NCBI RefSeq assembly: GCF_002895925.1
Contig: NZ_NWUO01000005.1
Span: forward strand, 1-64,000
Direction of reading: 5' to 3'
DNA: 64,000 nucleotides
Source of the DNA: Mixta theicola
Lineage (GTDB): Bacteria > Pseudomonadota > Gammaproteobacteria > Enterobacterales > Enterobacteriaceae
In this document: positions 40,708 through 50,546 of the stretch, one piece after another
How positions within the stretch are numbered: position 1 is the stretch's first letter
Layout of the letters: each line of letters opens with the position of its first letter
The notes under the pieces: model-generated
Databases searched by the model: none
What the model was told of the DNA's origin: nothing
The model's input: only the letters and a program-made list of their open reading frames with translations
Translations under genes and position numbers: made by a program

Positions 40708-41651
40708 AAAGTAATCAACTCACAGTCAGGGACATCTTTTGTCCAGGAAGCGTAGTAGCCTGAATTCTTACCGTAGGAGTTGTCCAGCAGTTTGGTCTTC
40801 ACCCCCAGCAGGCAGCATAAAATATGCCCGTGCATCCGTGAGGTCACTACCGTATCGTGCGCCATAAAGTAAGAGTTAACGCGATTAACCAGCGTGTCGG
40901 TATAGTCGCTCCACTTCTGCGGCGTATTAAACAGGCGCGTATTCAGCGTGCGGTTTACCCGCTCAAAGTTGAGGTAAACGCGGGTGCGGGAACGATCTTG
41001 CTCGGTGCAAATATCTTCCCAGTCTTCATAGCCTTCCGGCCCAGGCATACCCGGCAGGCCGTCTACCTTCGTCTCTTCAATATCTTTACGAATCATCCAC
41101 AGCGTTTCACGCTGGATATGATTAGCAGACTGTTTCGGGAAGACGTTCCACAAAGCGTGGGCCATATCCGGGCACAGACGTACATCTTTGCAAAAGTGCT
41201 CTTCAAGAATTTTCTTGCTGCGCTCATCGCGGCAGAAAATCGTCAGGTTCTTATGCTGACGAATAATCTGGGCCGACTGCAGCATTTTAGACTGGTCTTT
41301 AAAATGGACCGTCTGCGGCATATAGACAATTTTATGATGCGGAAAACGCTCCACGACCGCTTCGCGCAGGCGCTGGTGATGACCGTACAAATCGCCAAAG
41401 TTACCGCCGCCGTGCATCAGCAGGATCACATCTTTTGGCAGATTACGGTTTTCTGATAACCATTTCATACTGGTCTTATCGGTACGTCGTGCCAGCACCT
41501 GATATTTACGCTCTTTAAAGAACTGCTCTGTACCCTTATAAATTAACAGGTCTCCGACATTAAGATGCAGAGGTATATCGAGATAAACAACCTTGCTGCC
41601 GGGAGGAACAACGGCATCAATAACTGACAGGGTGTTTTTAAGTTTATCCAT
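40704..41651 (-). CDS. Polysaccharide pyruvyl transferase family protein (AmsJ/ExoV-like)
   Basis: The 315-residue protein has VVYLDIPLHLNVGDLLIYKG, ILLMHGGGNFGDLYGHHQRLRE, IVYMPQTVHF, FCRDERSKKIL and VVTSRMHGHILCCLLGVK, the standard elements of PF04230. Such enzymes add ketal pyruvate from PEP to a terminal sugar, as in amylovoran and stewartan, which are pyruvylated. The ATG at 41651 (MDKLKNTLSVI) is chosen; a second in-frame ATG at 41660 is possible. It starts a few bases after the flippase stop and overlaps the last transferase. Confidence 0.85.
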   Translation of the reverse strand: MDKLKNTLSVIDAVVPPGSKVVYLDIPLHLNVGDLLIYKGTEQFFKERKYQVLARRTDKTSMKWLSENRNLPKDVILLMHGGGNFGDLYGHHQRLREAVVERFPHHKIVYMPQTVHFKDQSKMLQSAQIIRQHKNLTIFCRDERSKKILEEHFCKDVRLCPDMAHALWNVFPKQSANHIQRETLWMIRKDIEETKVDGLPGMPGPEGYEDWEDICTEQDRSRTRVYLNFERVNRTLNTRLFNTPQKWSDYTDTLVNRVNSYFMAHDTVVTSRMHGHILCCLLGVKTKLLDNSYGKNSGYYASWTKDVPDCELITL

Positions 41652-41662
41652 ATGGTGCATGA

Positions 41663-43144
41663 TTAGTTTTCCGCTCTTAAGATTCGACGAAGTTTTGGGT
41701 TTTTAAACAGATGATTTTTCATTTCTAAAATTAGTGGATCGCGGCTGATTAATATCGCTATCAGGAAAACCAGCCCTCCCGAAATAATCTGGGCGGACAA
41801 GAGTACTGGAAGCGCAACCGAAGTCGAGAAGAAGAATCCGATAATATATGACACCGCTAACGTCGGCAGCGCCATGCGGAACGGCATCCAGATACTGTAC
41901 AAATATTGCTTATAACTTGAGCCTAAAACCGGACGAATCAGGATAAAGTAACTCAGCCAGGTATTAAGTACCTGCACCGCTAAAAATCCCAGCGAGGCGC
42001 CAAAGCCGCCGCCCATTTTTGCCCCGAACCAAATAGCCGGAATAAATAAAAACAACTTCACCACGTTAAACTTAAAGCTAATATCAACGCGTGCTTTCGC
42101 CATCAATAGCGAACCGATCGGATTACCAATCGAACGCAGCAGACCGACAACGCACAATACCTGCAGAATCGGGGTAATGAAGCGCCATTTTTCACCGAAC
42201 ATAAACAGCACAAAGTTTTCCGCCACCACCAACAGCCCTAACAGCGCAGGAAAGTTAAGCAGCCCAACCAGAGAGAGTAATTTATAGAAGTTTTCCCGCA
42301 GCTTTTGCTGATCGTCCTGGATTTTTGCAAAAGCAGGAAACAGCACGCGAGTAATAATGGGGTTCAGTTTGGTCGGCGGCATCACCGCAACGTTATACGC
42401 CAGGTTGTAACCGCCGGTGATTGCCGCCCCCAGCGTACGTGACAATACCGCCGTCGCCACGTTGGAGTTCAGCTGGTTAACCAGGCTATCCGCGGTGAGA
42501 TAAGCACCAAACTTCAGGTTGGATTTAATGGTACGAAAGGAGAAATGAAAGCGTGGCTTATAGGTTTTACGCCCGTACCAGGAAAACATCACGGTGCGTA
42601 CCGTTACCATCGCCAGATAACCCCAGATAGCGGTTATCGCCTGAGGTTTAATCCACGCGGCGACCATGGTAACGATAAAGCCAATGGTAACGGCCAGCGT
42701 TTCGGTTAAACCAATTTTTGGGAATTCCAGTTCTTTCTGCAGCAGCGCACGGAACTGCTGTCCGTGGGGAATAATCAGAAAGGCGATGGATAATACCTGG
42801 ATCAGCAGCTTAAGATCCGGCTGTTTTAACCAGCCGCTGATCAAGCCGCTGCAGCTAAACACCACCGCAAACACCGTCAGACCAATAAAAATATTGATCC
42901 AGTAGAGCGTTGAAAGTTCAGCTTCAGAAATTTCCTTGCGCTGGATAATCGAATTCGACAAACCGAAGTCGGAAAGCGTATCCGCCAGCAAAATAACGAC
43001 CATGGCGATAGTGAGCAAACCGAACTGATGGGTATCGATTAGCCTCGCCAACAGCGTCATTTGCAGGAAGCCAATGCCAATGGTCGACAGCGTCGACAAG
43101 GCAGACCATTTGGCCCCTTTTACCGTTTTTTCTTTTAAGCTCAT
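41663..43144 (-). CDS. Exopolysaccharide repeat-unit flippase (WzxC/AmsL-like)
   Basis: The 493-residue MOP-superfamily protein has about 14 membrane segments and begins SLKEKTVKGAKWSALSTL, typical of the WzxC/lipopolysaccharide-exporter branch. LARLIDTHQFGLLTIAMVV, DFGLSNSIIQRKEISEAELS and LSRTLGAAITGGYNLAYNVA are characteristic. It would flip the Und-PP-linked repeat unit. It is separate in sequence type from the WzxE-like flippase of the O-antigen operon. A 107-base gap with a hairpin separates it from the upstream gene. Confidence 0.9.
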   Translation of the reverse strand: MSLKEKTVKGAKWSALSTLSTIGIGFLQMTLLARLIDTHQFGLLTIAMVVILLADTLSDFGLSNSIIQRKEISEAELSTLYWINIFIGLTVFAVVFSCSGLISGWLKQPDLKLLIQVLSIAFLIIPHGQQFRALLQKELEFPKIGLTETLAVTIGFIVTMVAAWIKPQAITAIWGYLAMVTVRTVMFSWYGRKTYKPRFHFSFRTIKSNLKFGAYLTADSLVNQLNSNVATAVLSRTLGAAITGGYNLAYNVAVMPPTKLNPIITRVLFPAFAKIQDDQQKLRENFYKLLSLVGLLNFPALLGLLVVAENFVLFMFGEKWRFITPILQVLCVVGLLRSIGNPIGSLLMAKARVDISFKFNVVKLFLFIPAIWFGAKMGGGFGASLGFLAVQVLNTWLSYFILIRPVLGSSYKQYLYSIWMPFRMALPTLAVSYIIGFFFSTSVALPVLLSAQIISGGLVFLIAILISRDPLILEMKNHLFKNPKLRRILRAEN

Positions 43145-43195
43145 AATCCACGTCTAAGCAGGAGTGAAGTCCGCTTTCACTATGATAAGACTACA

Positions 43196-43221
43196 AACCG
43201 CACCCCGAACGGGATGCGGTT
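43196..43221 (-). other. Hairpin in the gap before the flippase gene
   Basis: AACCGCaCCCC and GGGaTGCGGTT pair with one or two mismatches around GAAC, 30 bases after the initiating-transferase stop. There is no good U-run, so it is more likely an mRNA-stability or partial-termination element inside the operon. Confidence 0.45.
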
Positions 43222-43251
43222 CCTATCAGGCTGCTCTCTTATCCGCCACGC

Positions 43252-44697
43252 TTAGTAAGCGGTTTTGCTGATAAAGCCTTTAAAGAGAGTCAGAAAAATA
43301 ATGCGCATATCAAGCCACACGCTCCAGTCACGGATATATTGCAGATCGAACTCAACGCGTTTTTCCATTTTTTCCAGCGTATCGGTTTCACCACGCCAGC
43401 CATTAATTTGTGCCCAGCCGGTAATGCCCGGTTTCACCTTATGGCGCAGCATATAGCCCTGAATAATAGAGCGGTACTGTTCGTTATGCGCAACGGCATG
43501 CGGACGCGGCCCGACGATGGACATATCGCCTTTCAATACGTTGATAAACTGTGGCAGCTCATCAAGCGAGGTTGAGCGCAAAATACGGCCAATCGGTGTA
43601 ATACGCGCATCGCCTTTGGTCGCCTGCGTAACCGTAGCGCCGTTCTCCATCACTGACATAGAGCGGAACTTCCACACTTTAATCGGCTTACCGTCCATGC
43701 CGTAACGGACCTGGCGGAAAATAACCGGACCCGGCGAGGTGAATTTCACCAGCGCGGCAATGGTCAACAGCGCAGGAGAAATAAATAGCAGGATGCAGGA
43801 TGAAACCACAATATCTTCGATACGTTTCAGCACCATATTGATGCCATTCATCGGCGTTTCAAACAGCGGCACCACCGGTACGCCGTTAATTTCTTCCGTA
43901 CGCGACTGCAGAATATTAAAGGTGAAAATATCAGGGATAAGCATTACCGAACAGGTGGTATCAGAAAGTTTACCCACCAGGTCGCGAATCGCCGTTTCTT
44001 CCGACATTGCCATCGCGATGTAAATTTTATCCAGCTTCCCTTCACGGGCATCAACCAACAGCTGCTCCAGATTACCGCAGTAGTTAATATTGCCGGCATT
44101 ACTACGAGATTCATTAGCAACGTCAGAATAAAGCCCGACAACGTTCATACCCATCCAGGGAGCGTTAATGAAACTATTAGCAAGGGAAACGCCAATGGGC
44201 ATATTTCCGACAATGGCGATATTGCGCGTATTGTATCCCAGCTTGCGGATAATACGGGCGAAGTAACGAATCGCCAGGCGGCAGGCAATAAACCCAATCG
44301 CCACAATGCCAAACCACAACAGATACGCTTTGAAGTTGAGGTCCAGATCGCTGGTAAAAGACATCACGCCAGCGGTAATTAAAATACTCAGGGCCCAGTT
44401 TTGCAGAATAAGCTGTAGCTCGTGGGCGAAACTCACGCCGCGCCATGAGCGATAAAACTCAGTAATACCGCCAATCATCTGGAATAATACCAGAGCGGTA
44501 AGTGAAAGTAGCCACCAGGATGATGAAATAGGCTGGGATTCAATGCGCGCTAAAATATACAGCCCCGTGAACATCACAAAAATGTCAGAGAAACGCTGTA
44601 TTATGGAAATAATCGACGCGTTAGTACGGGTACGAAATCCACTCGCCGTCATCATTTTATTATCATCCCTGCCTAATTCATGCATGATTGAAGACAT
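43252..44697 (-). CDS. Und-P hexose-1-phosphate transferase, WcaJ/AmsG type
   Basis: The 481-residue polyprenyl-phosphate hexose transferase starts exopolysaccharide repeat units by moving Glc-1-P or Gal-1-P to Und-P. It has an N-terminal membrane domain of four to five segments, a central Rossmann-like CoA-binding-type domain (RNIAIVGNMPIGVSLANSF) and the C-terminal bacterial sugar-transferase domain: SPGPVIFRQVRYG, VWKFRSMSV, RSTSLDELPQFINVLKGDMS, IVGPRPHAV and KPGITGWAQINGWRG. AmsG/WceG belong here. In Erwinia amylovora amsG is the first gene of the operon; here it sits in the middle. Confidence 0.92.
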   Translation of the reverse strand: MSSIMHELGRDDNKMMTASGFRTRTNASIISIIQRFSDIFVMFTGLYILARIESQPISSSWWLLSLTALVLFQMIGGITEFYRSWRGVSFAHELQLILQNWALSILITAGVMSFTSDLDLNFKAYLLWFGIVAIGFIACRLAIRYFARIIRKLGYNTRNIAIVGNMPIGVSLANSFINAPWMGMNVVGLYSDVANESRSNAGNINYCGNLEQLLVDAREGKLDKIYIAMAMSEETAIRDLVGKLSDTTCSVMLIPDIFTFNILQSRTEEINGVPVVPLFETPMNGINMVLKRIEDIVVSSCILLFISPALLTIAALVKFTSPGPVIFRQVRYGMDGKPIKVWKFRSMSVMENGATVTQATKGDARITPIGRILRSTSLDELPQFINVLKGDMSIVGPRPHAVAHNEQYRSIIQGYMLRHKVKPGITGWAQINGWRGETDTLEKMEKRVEFDLQYIRDWSVWLDMRIIFLTLFKGFISKTAY

Positions 44698-44727
44698 GTC
44701 TTAGACCTCGCTGTAGTTAATTGGTGT

Positions 44728-45810
44728 TCAACGTTTCAGTATGTCGGCATATAAACCATGCGTTTTGGCTATCATAGCCTGCGAAGTAAAATTATTGGTA
44801 AATAATTGATTTCCTTTTCGCCCCTTTTCACTCAAATCAGATTTATCCAGGCGGTTTAAAACAGAAAGTAAGGAATCAGCGTCTCCGTTTTTAAACAGGT
44901 AGCCCGTTTCATTATTAATAACGACTTCCGGCAGAGAGGTGGCATCACTGGCAATAATGGGTACTGAATAACTCATTGCCTCCAGCGGCACCATGGCGAA
45001 CCCTTCCCAGCGGCTGGGAATGACCAGTACATCCGCGGCGATAAAATAAGGTTCCATCTGGCTTGCCTTAAGCCATCCGGTATATTCCGCTTCCGGCAGC
45101 TTTTCAATTTTTTCGGCGCTGTGCACGCTGTCGCCAATCAGCGTCAAATGAATATTAGGATTTTGATTACGCTTCATGGCATTAAGTAAAATATCGTAGC
45201 CTTTCTGGTAATCGAAACGCCCAACGAACAGCACGTTAATGCGCGGGTCATTTAGCGTTTCCGCCTTAACGATATGCCGCTCTGCGACGCCGTTATGAAT
45301 AACCACCAGTTTATCAGCGCGAATGCCGTGCGCCTTTGCCTGGTCAGCTTCATACTGGCTGACGCAAATAATGGCGTCAGTCATCGGCAGCAGCGCTTTT
45401 TCGATAAACGAATAGATCTTTTTCTTGCCGTTGCTGGTCTGCATCAGGAAGCTAAATGCATGCGGACAGTAGACCACTTTCGGACGCACAACGGGCCAAA
45501 GCAACAGCAAACAGGCACGGCCAATAACGCCGGCAAACGAACTATGAAGATGCACCACGTCAGGCTTGAATTTAAGTACCGTGCGGCAAAAAGCAGCGGT
45601 AAACGAGAATAGCGCACCGACCGACCTGCCCTTACGCTGCCATTTCACCACGTTTTCTGCGCGTGCCGTATCCAGTTCTCCCGCCTGATCCGCCGGGATC
45701 AGGCACTGGATTTGATAACTGCCCTTATCATCCTGTTGTGCCGCGACGAGTTGCTTTAAAACTGTGGCAACGCCACCTTTTATTGTCTCAGCAGCATGGA
45801 GGATTTTCAT
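44728..45810 (-). CDS. GT4-family glycosyltransferase (exopolysaccharide)
   Basis: The 360-residue GT-B enzyme has MKILHAAETIKGGVATVLKQ, VVHLHSSFAGVIGRACLL, INVLFVGRFDYQKGYDILLN and the donor-binding VIPSRWEGFAMVPLEAMSYS (Glu-x7-Glu). It resembles AmsD/AmsK-type transferases of the amylovoran locus. It starts directly after the Wzy stop (TAAATG), so the two are coupled. Confidence 0.88.
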   Translation of the reverse strand: MKILHAAETIKGGVATVLKQLVAAQQDDKGSYQIQCLIPADQAGELDTARAENVVKWQRKGRSVGALFSFTAAFCRTVLKFKPDVVHLHSSFAGVIGRACLLLLWPVVRPKVVYCPHAFSFLMQTSNGKKKIYSFIEKALLPMTDAIICVSQYEADQAKAHGIRADKLVVIHNGVAERHIVKAETLNDPRINVLFVGRFDYQKGYDILLNAMKRNQNPNIHLTLIGDSVHSAEKIEKLPEAEYTGWLKASQMEPYFIAADVLVIPSRWEGFAMVPLEAMSYSVPIIASDATSLPEVVINNETGYLFKNGDADSLLSVLNRLDKSDLSEKGRKGNQLFTNNFTSQAMIAKTHGLYADILKR

Positions 45811-46905
45811 TTATTCTTCCTTTTTGAATTTCCCGAAACTTAAATAAACGTAAAACATTAACGGATAAAACGGCGACAGGTGACGCAAATAGCTGCCATA
45901 GTCAGGCTCAAACAGGCTTTGAATCACCGTATATGAGATAATGGCCAGCGAAAATAACACCACCAACGGATAAGTTCTGTCCTGCAAGGCGGCATTCAGC
46001 GTCTGCCATATTTTTTTGTACATCAGAATAATAAACGCCGAAATAACCACATAATAAGGCGACAGCATTAAAATCAGCGGAAACGGGAAAAAGAACGTTA
46101 CCCACGTCAGGCTGACGTTTAACCACCCAAATAACGGGTTACCCGCCGGGAACCAGGGTCGAATTAGCGTATTGCTGCCGTCGCCCTGGCTGTCCAGTCG
46201 GTGTTCATTTACCTCATTACGAAAGTTATCTACGTCGATGCCTAAGCCATACTGGAAGCCAAACGCCAGCACCAGCAGCGAAAGCAGACACAGGATAAAT
46301 ATCCATTTTCCTTTGTGAACATAGCGCGACATTAACAGCAGGCCATAAAATTCCAGCAGAAACAGGAACCAGTATGTCCTGAAGTAATAGGCGTAGAATA
46401 TGGCAAAGCAGGTCCATATTAATAGCCCGGCAGTACGATTCGCAAAGGTGATGAGCAACGGCATCATCATCAAAAATACGATAAAATCTTTACTCTGCCA
46501 CGTCAGGTTAATCATTGAAGAAAAGCAGAAAAACAAAAAAACGCCGATATCGAAAATATTCATCGAACCGCCGCGTACCCTGATGAAGATAAAAACAAAG
46601 GTACTGATGATAATAACGGCTGAAATCAACGCAAATACGATCGAGCTTTGTTCAAATCCTAACAGTTTATAAAAGTAAGCTGTGCTGCCGTAAGAGTTTC
46701 CAGGGCCGAAGCTGTAGGTAAACTTCATAAAGCTAAAGATGGTGATCTGATCCGAGAAAAAGTACGGCTTCATTACTGACTCTTTGACTAATGCCACCGC
46801 CATCATCAGCAGCATCATAAATAAGAACAGCATAAAGGTCATATGCGGATCGAAATAGAGATAGCGATTCTTCCTTATGCCTACCTTCATGGATAAAAAT
46901 TTCAT
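45811..46905 (-). CDS. Exopolysaccharide polymerase, Wzy/AmsC-like
   Basis: This 364-residue inner-membrane protein has about 10 hydrophobic segments and two larger loops, one of them VDNFRNEVNEHRLDSQGDG. Polymerases are poorly conserved; the call rests on topology and on its place between two glycosyltransferases, where amsC/wceL lies in relatives. I see no strong Shine-Dalgarno at 46905. It would join repeat units in the periplasm. Confidence 0.72.
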   Translation of the reverse strand: MKFLSMKVGIRKNRYLYFDPHMTFMLFLFMMLLMMAVALVKESVMKPYFFSDQITIFSFMKFTYSFGPGNSYGSTAYFYKLLGFEQSSIVFALISAVIIISTFVFIFIRVRGGSMNIFDIGVFLFFCFSSMINLTWQSKDFIVFLMMMPLLITFANRTAGLLIWTCFAIFYAYYFRTYWFLFLLEFYGLLLMSRYVHKGKWIFILCLLSLLVLAFGFQYGLGIDVDNFRNEVNEHRLDSQGDGSNTLIRPWFPAGNPLFGWLNVSLTWVTFFFPFPLILMLSPYYVVISAFIILMYKKIWQTLNAALQDRTYPLVVLFSLAIISYTVIQSLFEPDYGSYLRHLSPFYPLMFYVYLSFGKFKKEE

Positions 46906-46937
46906 TATATTTTCGCCATTCCAATTGCTGTTTTAAA

Positions 46938-47843
46938 TCACTTCCCCGGAACAATACGTTTCGCGGTAATAGTGGCTAACTTTTTAAACCTTTCGTTCAT
47001 CATCGCCATAAAATGGCTGAATTTAATTTTTCTCGACAGCAGCAATTTCAAATAGATAGCAATGCCTTTCGATTTTTCATTAGAGAGCAAATAGCTATCG
47101 GCGATAATCTTTGCGTAAAACCCGAACCAGATATAGCTGGGTACGCGCTTTTTAATGCTTTCCAGCCAGATTAACGATTTATCGCGCTTGCCGTCGGAAG
47201 AGATACGCGCGGTAGAGTCAGAATCGTCATAAATTGTCAGCGGCAGATCGAGATAATAAAAGCTTGCCCCTCTCTCCTGCAGGCGCAGGGCAAAATCCCA
47301 GTCCTGATGTTTGCGCAGCGCAGAGTCAAACTGGGTTTGTTTGGCAATCGCGGCGTCCAGCAGTAGCGTACTGGTCTGAAAATCGTTGCCCAGCAGCAGG
47401 AATTCCATAATTGAGGCATATTTTTTGAGGTCTTTATTACGCCGCAGGTGCATCCCCTCAGGACGCTTATTATATTTAGCCGTCATACAAACGCGGCTTT
47501 TACCCGGCTGCTGACGTAAATATGCCAGCTGTTTTTCCAGCTTTTCCGGCACCCATTCGTCATCGGAATCGAGCAAGGCGATAAATTCGCCGCTGCTGCG
47601 CTCAATGCCTTCGTTACGCGGACGCGTGCCGCTGCTGTTTTGCGCCAGCTGGATAAACTGTACGCGTTCATCCTTAACGCCCGCCATCACCTCAGCGGTA
47701 TTATCCGTGGAAGCATCATCCACCACGAACACTTCAATATGACGCCAGGTTTGATTTAAAACGCTGTTTAGGGTTTTTAAAATGATGTCGGCACGATTAT
47801 AGGTAGGAATAACGACGCTGATTAAAGGCGTAGACTCAGTCAT
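46938..47843 (-). CDS. GT2-family glycosyltransferase, AmsB-like
   Basis: The 301-residue GT-A enzyme has LISVVIPTYNRADIILKTL, EVFVVDDASTDNTAEVM, SSGTRPRNEGIERSSGEFI and ALLDSDDEWVPEKLEKQLAY (metal-binding DSDD). It is the first transferase after wza-wzb-wzc, the position of amsB/wceB in amylovoran and stewartan loci. Sugar specificity unknown. Confidence 0.85.
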   Translation of the reverse strand: MTESTPLISVVIPTYNRADIILKTLNSVLNQTWRHIEVFVVDDASTDNTAEVMAGVKDERVQFIQLAQNSSGTRPRNEGIERSSGEFIALLDSDDEWVPEKLEKQLAYLRQQPGKSRVCMTAKYNKRPEGMHLRRNKDLKKYASIMEFLLLGNDFQTSTLLLDAAIAKQTQFDSALRKHQDWDFALRLQERGASFYYLDLPLTIYDDSDSTARISSDGKRDKSLIWLESIKKRVPSYIWFGFYAKIIADSYLLSNEKSKGIAIYLKLLLSRKIKFSHFMAMMNERFKKLATITAKRIVPGK

Positions 47844-47913
47844 AACATCAGTCTCAATGGATTCGTTTTAAAAACCTTAAAAGGCCAGCCGCGAACGGCT
47901 GGCACTCTCGTTT

Positions 47914-50094
47914 TTACGGCTTGGTTGATTCGTAGCTATAGTGGTAATAGCCGTAGCCGTAGGCGCTGGCGGCCTTTTTGACGACCAGGTTCAGAATGGC
48001 GCCTTTAATTTCAATACCGTTCTGCTCAAAGCGACGTACGCTGACTTCGATCTCTTTCACCGTCGATTTTTCAAACCCTGCCACCACCATATTGGTGCCG
48101 GCCTGCATGCCGATAATGGCCGCATCGGTCACCGCCAGAATCGGCGGCGTATCGATAACGACAATATCGTACTGTTTCTGCACGTTGGCCATCAGGTCGA
48201 TGAATTTCTGGCTCATCAGCAGCTCAGACGGGTTAGGCGGCAGCTGACCGCGCGGAATAAAGTCGAGTCCGCTGACGTTAGTCGGACGAATCGCCTGCTC
48301 CAGCGTCGCCTGATTTGACAGCAGGTCAGACAGGCCGTGACGGTTATCGGTATTAAACAGCTCGTGGGAATAGCCTTTACGCATATCGCCATCGATAAAC
48401 AGCACGCGCTGGCCTGACTGCGCGACGACTGCGGCCAGGTTGGTACTGATAAAGGTTTTACCAATATCCGGGCTGCTGCCGGAAATCATGACAATATTGT
48501 TAGCCGCATCCAGCATCGCGAAGTGCATGGTGGTGCGCAGGCTGCGTACCGCCTCAATCGCCAGGTCAGCAGGATTCGCCAGCGCCAGCAGTTCGCCGCC
48601 GCGCAGCGCTTTTTTGCTGCCCTTATCTTTGCTCAGCAGCGCCAGCTTACGGTCACGCTGCTGCTGCCATTCGGAGATCGGAATGCTGGCATAAACGTTG
48701 ATACCGCTGTTTTCCAGCTGTTCCGGGCTTTCGATGCCGCGAATCAGAATGGTTTTCATCAGCACGTAAATGGTGGAAACCAGCAGGCCCAGCACCAGAG
48801 AAACGGCGATGATAATGGCAGAGCGCGGAGCGATCGGCTTATTCAGCACCAGCGCCGAGTCAACGATGCGCACGTTACCTACGGTACTGGCTTTGTTAAT
48901 GCTCAGCTCTTGCTGTTTATTCAGCAGCTGCATGAACACCGCCTGGCCTGCATCAACATCACGCGTCAGACGAATGATCTCCTGCTGAGTGCGCGGCAGT
49001 ACTGAAACTTTGCTCTCAAGCGATTTTTTCTCATCCACCAGCGTTTTACGCTTTTCTAACAGCGTACGATAGGCCGGGTGCTCTTTGGTATAAAGCTTGG
49101 AGATTTCCGCTTCACGGAAGGTCAGTTCGTTCAGCTGGTTATCCACGTTAACCATGGTATCCAGCATCGACTTGGCTTCCAGCGTCAGATCCACCGAATC
49201 GTTTTGCTGGCGGAACGCGTTCAGCTTGTTCTCAGCGTCATCCAGTTTCTGGCGCACTTCCGGCAGCTGACGGTCGATGAAATCGAGGCTCTTTTGCGCT
49301 TCCTCAGATTTACGCTCGACGTTTTGCAGCAGGTAGTTTTCCGTAATGGCGCGCAGGGTGTCCTGCGTCAGCTGCGGATCGGAACCGTTCAGGGTTAACG
49401 CCAGCACGCCGGTATCTTTACCCTGATCGACCACGCTCAGACGGCCAACCAAATCATTGTAGGTCGGCAGGTAGCCATTTTTCTGGATGATAAAGCTGTC
49501 GCCAGCGGCGGCATTGGTGTCAGAGACCAGGATTTTGACCTTGCCCTGCCCTACATACTGCCCTACTTTGCCTTTCACCAGTTCGCCGTCGTCACTGGAA
49601 AGGGTAAAGGTGTTGTTGTCACCGATAACCAGCTCCAGCTGTGCGCCGATCAGTTCAGGCGGCAGCTCCAGACGAGAAACCGCGAGCTTTTTATCGTCGT
49701 TGCCCATCAGGCGCGCCCAGCCAGCACCAACGATCGGCAGATATTTCGGCGCGACGGTAGTTTGCAGATTAAGATCTTCGATGGTTTTACCCAGCACCAT
49801 CCTGGACATAATCAGTCCAATCTGCGCATCTGAAGCGGGTTTGGTATCCGGCATCAGATTCGAGAGCTGAGTCATGACCAGGCTACCCTGATTCTGTTCA
49901 ACCTGTACCAGCGCATCGGCCCGATAAATCGGCGTTGCCAGAATGGAATAAATAACACCTATTACTGCGAATAGCGCGGTTACGCCAATAATGAGCCAGC
50001 GATGATCGATAATTGAACCGTATAAACGGGCTACATCGATTTCATCTTTGGCATCTGCAATTTTCTGCGAGCTATCTGATTTTTTATTGACCAT
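47914..50094 (-). CDS. wzc: Tyrosine-protein kinase Wzc (AmsA-like)
   Basis: Wzc is the autokinase and co-polymerase controlling exopolysaccharide assembly with Wza and Wzb. The 726-residue protein has a Wzz-like N-domain (membrane segment near 32-52, periplasmic coiled coil, second segment near 425-445) and a BY-kinase domain: Walker A SGSSPDIGKTFISTNLA at about 535-550, Walker A' VLFIDGDMR, Walker B DIVVIDTPP. The tail ASAYGYGYYHYSYE carries the tyrosine cluster (six Tyr) that is autophosphorylated. It follows wzb by 12 bases. Confidence 0.96.
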   Translation of the reverse strand: MVNKKSDSSQKIADAKDEIDVARLYGSIIDHRWLIIGVTALFAVIGVIYSILATPIYRADALVQVEQNQGSLVMTQLSNLMPDTKPASDAQIGLIMSRMVLGKTIEDLNLQTTVAPKYLPIVGAGWARLMGNDDKKLAVSRLELPPELIGAQLELVIGDNNTFTLSSDDGELVKGKVGQYVGQGKVKILVSDTNAAAGDSFIIQKNGYLPTYNDLVGRLSVVDQGKDTGVLALTLNGSDPQLTQDTLRAITENYLLQNVERKSEEAQKSLDFIDRQLPEVRQKLDDAENKLNAFRQQNDSVDLTLEAKSMLDTMVNVDNQLNELTFREAEISKLYTKEHPAYRTLLEKRKTLVDEKKSLESKVSVLPRTQQEIIRLTRDVDAGQAVFMQLLNKQQELSINKASTVGNVRIVDSALVLNKPIAPRSAIIIAVSLVLGLLVSTIYVLMKTILIRGIESPEQLENSGINVYASIPISEWQQQRDRKLALLSKDKGSKKALRGGELLALANPADLAIEAVRSLRTTMHFAMLDAANNIVMISGSSPDIGKTFISTNLAAVVAQSGQRVLFIDGDMRKGYSHELFNTDNRHGLSDLLSNQATLEQAIRPTNVSGLDFIPRGQLPPNPSELLMSQKFIDLMANVQKQYDIVVIDTPPILAVTDAAIIGMQAGTNMVVAGFEKSTVKEIEVSVRRFEQNGIEIKGAILNLVVKKAASAYGYGYYHYSYESTKP

Positions 50095-50106
50095 TATTAT
50101 GCCTGA

Positions 50107-50541
50107 TTATCGATTTAATGCGTGGGCCCATTTCTGAGCGGCGTCATCCAATAAAAGGTATACAGATTCAAAAGCCTCTATACTTTTTCGATATGGATCC
50201 GGGATTTCACGACCGTTGCACCAATGACCAAACAGCATGGTTTTGCCGCGAACTTCCGGGGCGATATTGCTGATGTCATTGATATGCTGTTTTTCCATCA
50301 CCAGGATCAGATCGTTTTCTCTGCACATGGCTGAAGTGATTTTGCGTGCACGGTGCCCCTCCAGCGAGAGGTTATATTGCTCTGCGACTTTGATGGCGTT
50401 TTCATCTGCCGGATAGTTCACCAGAGCGCCTAACCCTGCCGATTCAACTTTCACATCCGGGCAATAGCGTTTTAATAACCGCTCGCTGGTTGGCGAACGG
50501 CAGATATTGCCCACGCAGACGATGAGAATTGAATTAAACAT
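50107..50541 (-). CDS. wzb: Low-molecular-weight protein-tyrosine phosphatase Wzb (AmsI-like)
   Basis: Wzb dephosphorylates Wzc, allowing its cycling. The 144-residue enzyme has the P-loop CVGNICRS at residues 9-16 (Cys-x5-Arg) and the general-acid loop IPDPYRKS near 116. The start at 50541 (MFNSILIVCVG) matches E. coli Wzb; an ATG at 50547 overlapping the wza stop (TGATG) is also possible. Confidence 0.95.
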   Translation of the reverse strand: MFNSILIVCVGNICRSPTSERLLKRYCPDVKVESAGLGALVNYPADENAIKVAEQYNLSLEGHRARKITSAMCRENDLILVMEKQHINDISNIAPEVRGKTMLFGHWCNGREIPDPYRKSIEAFESVYLLLDDAAQKWAHALNR

Positions 50542-50546
50542 ATTCA

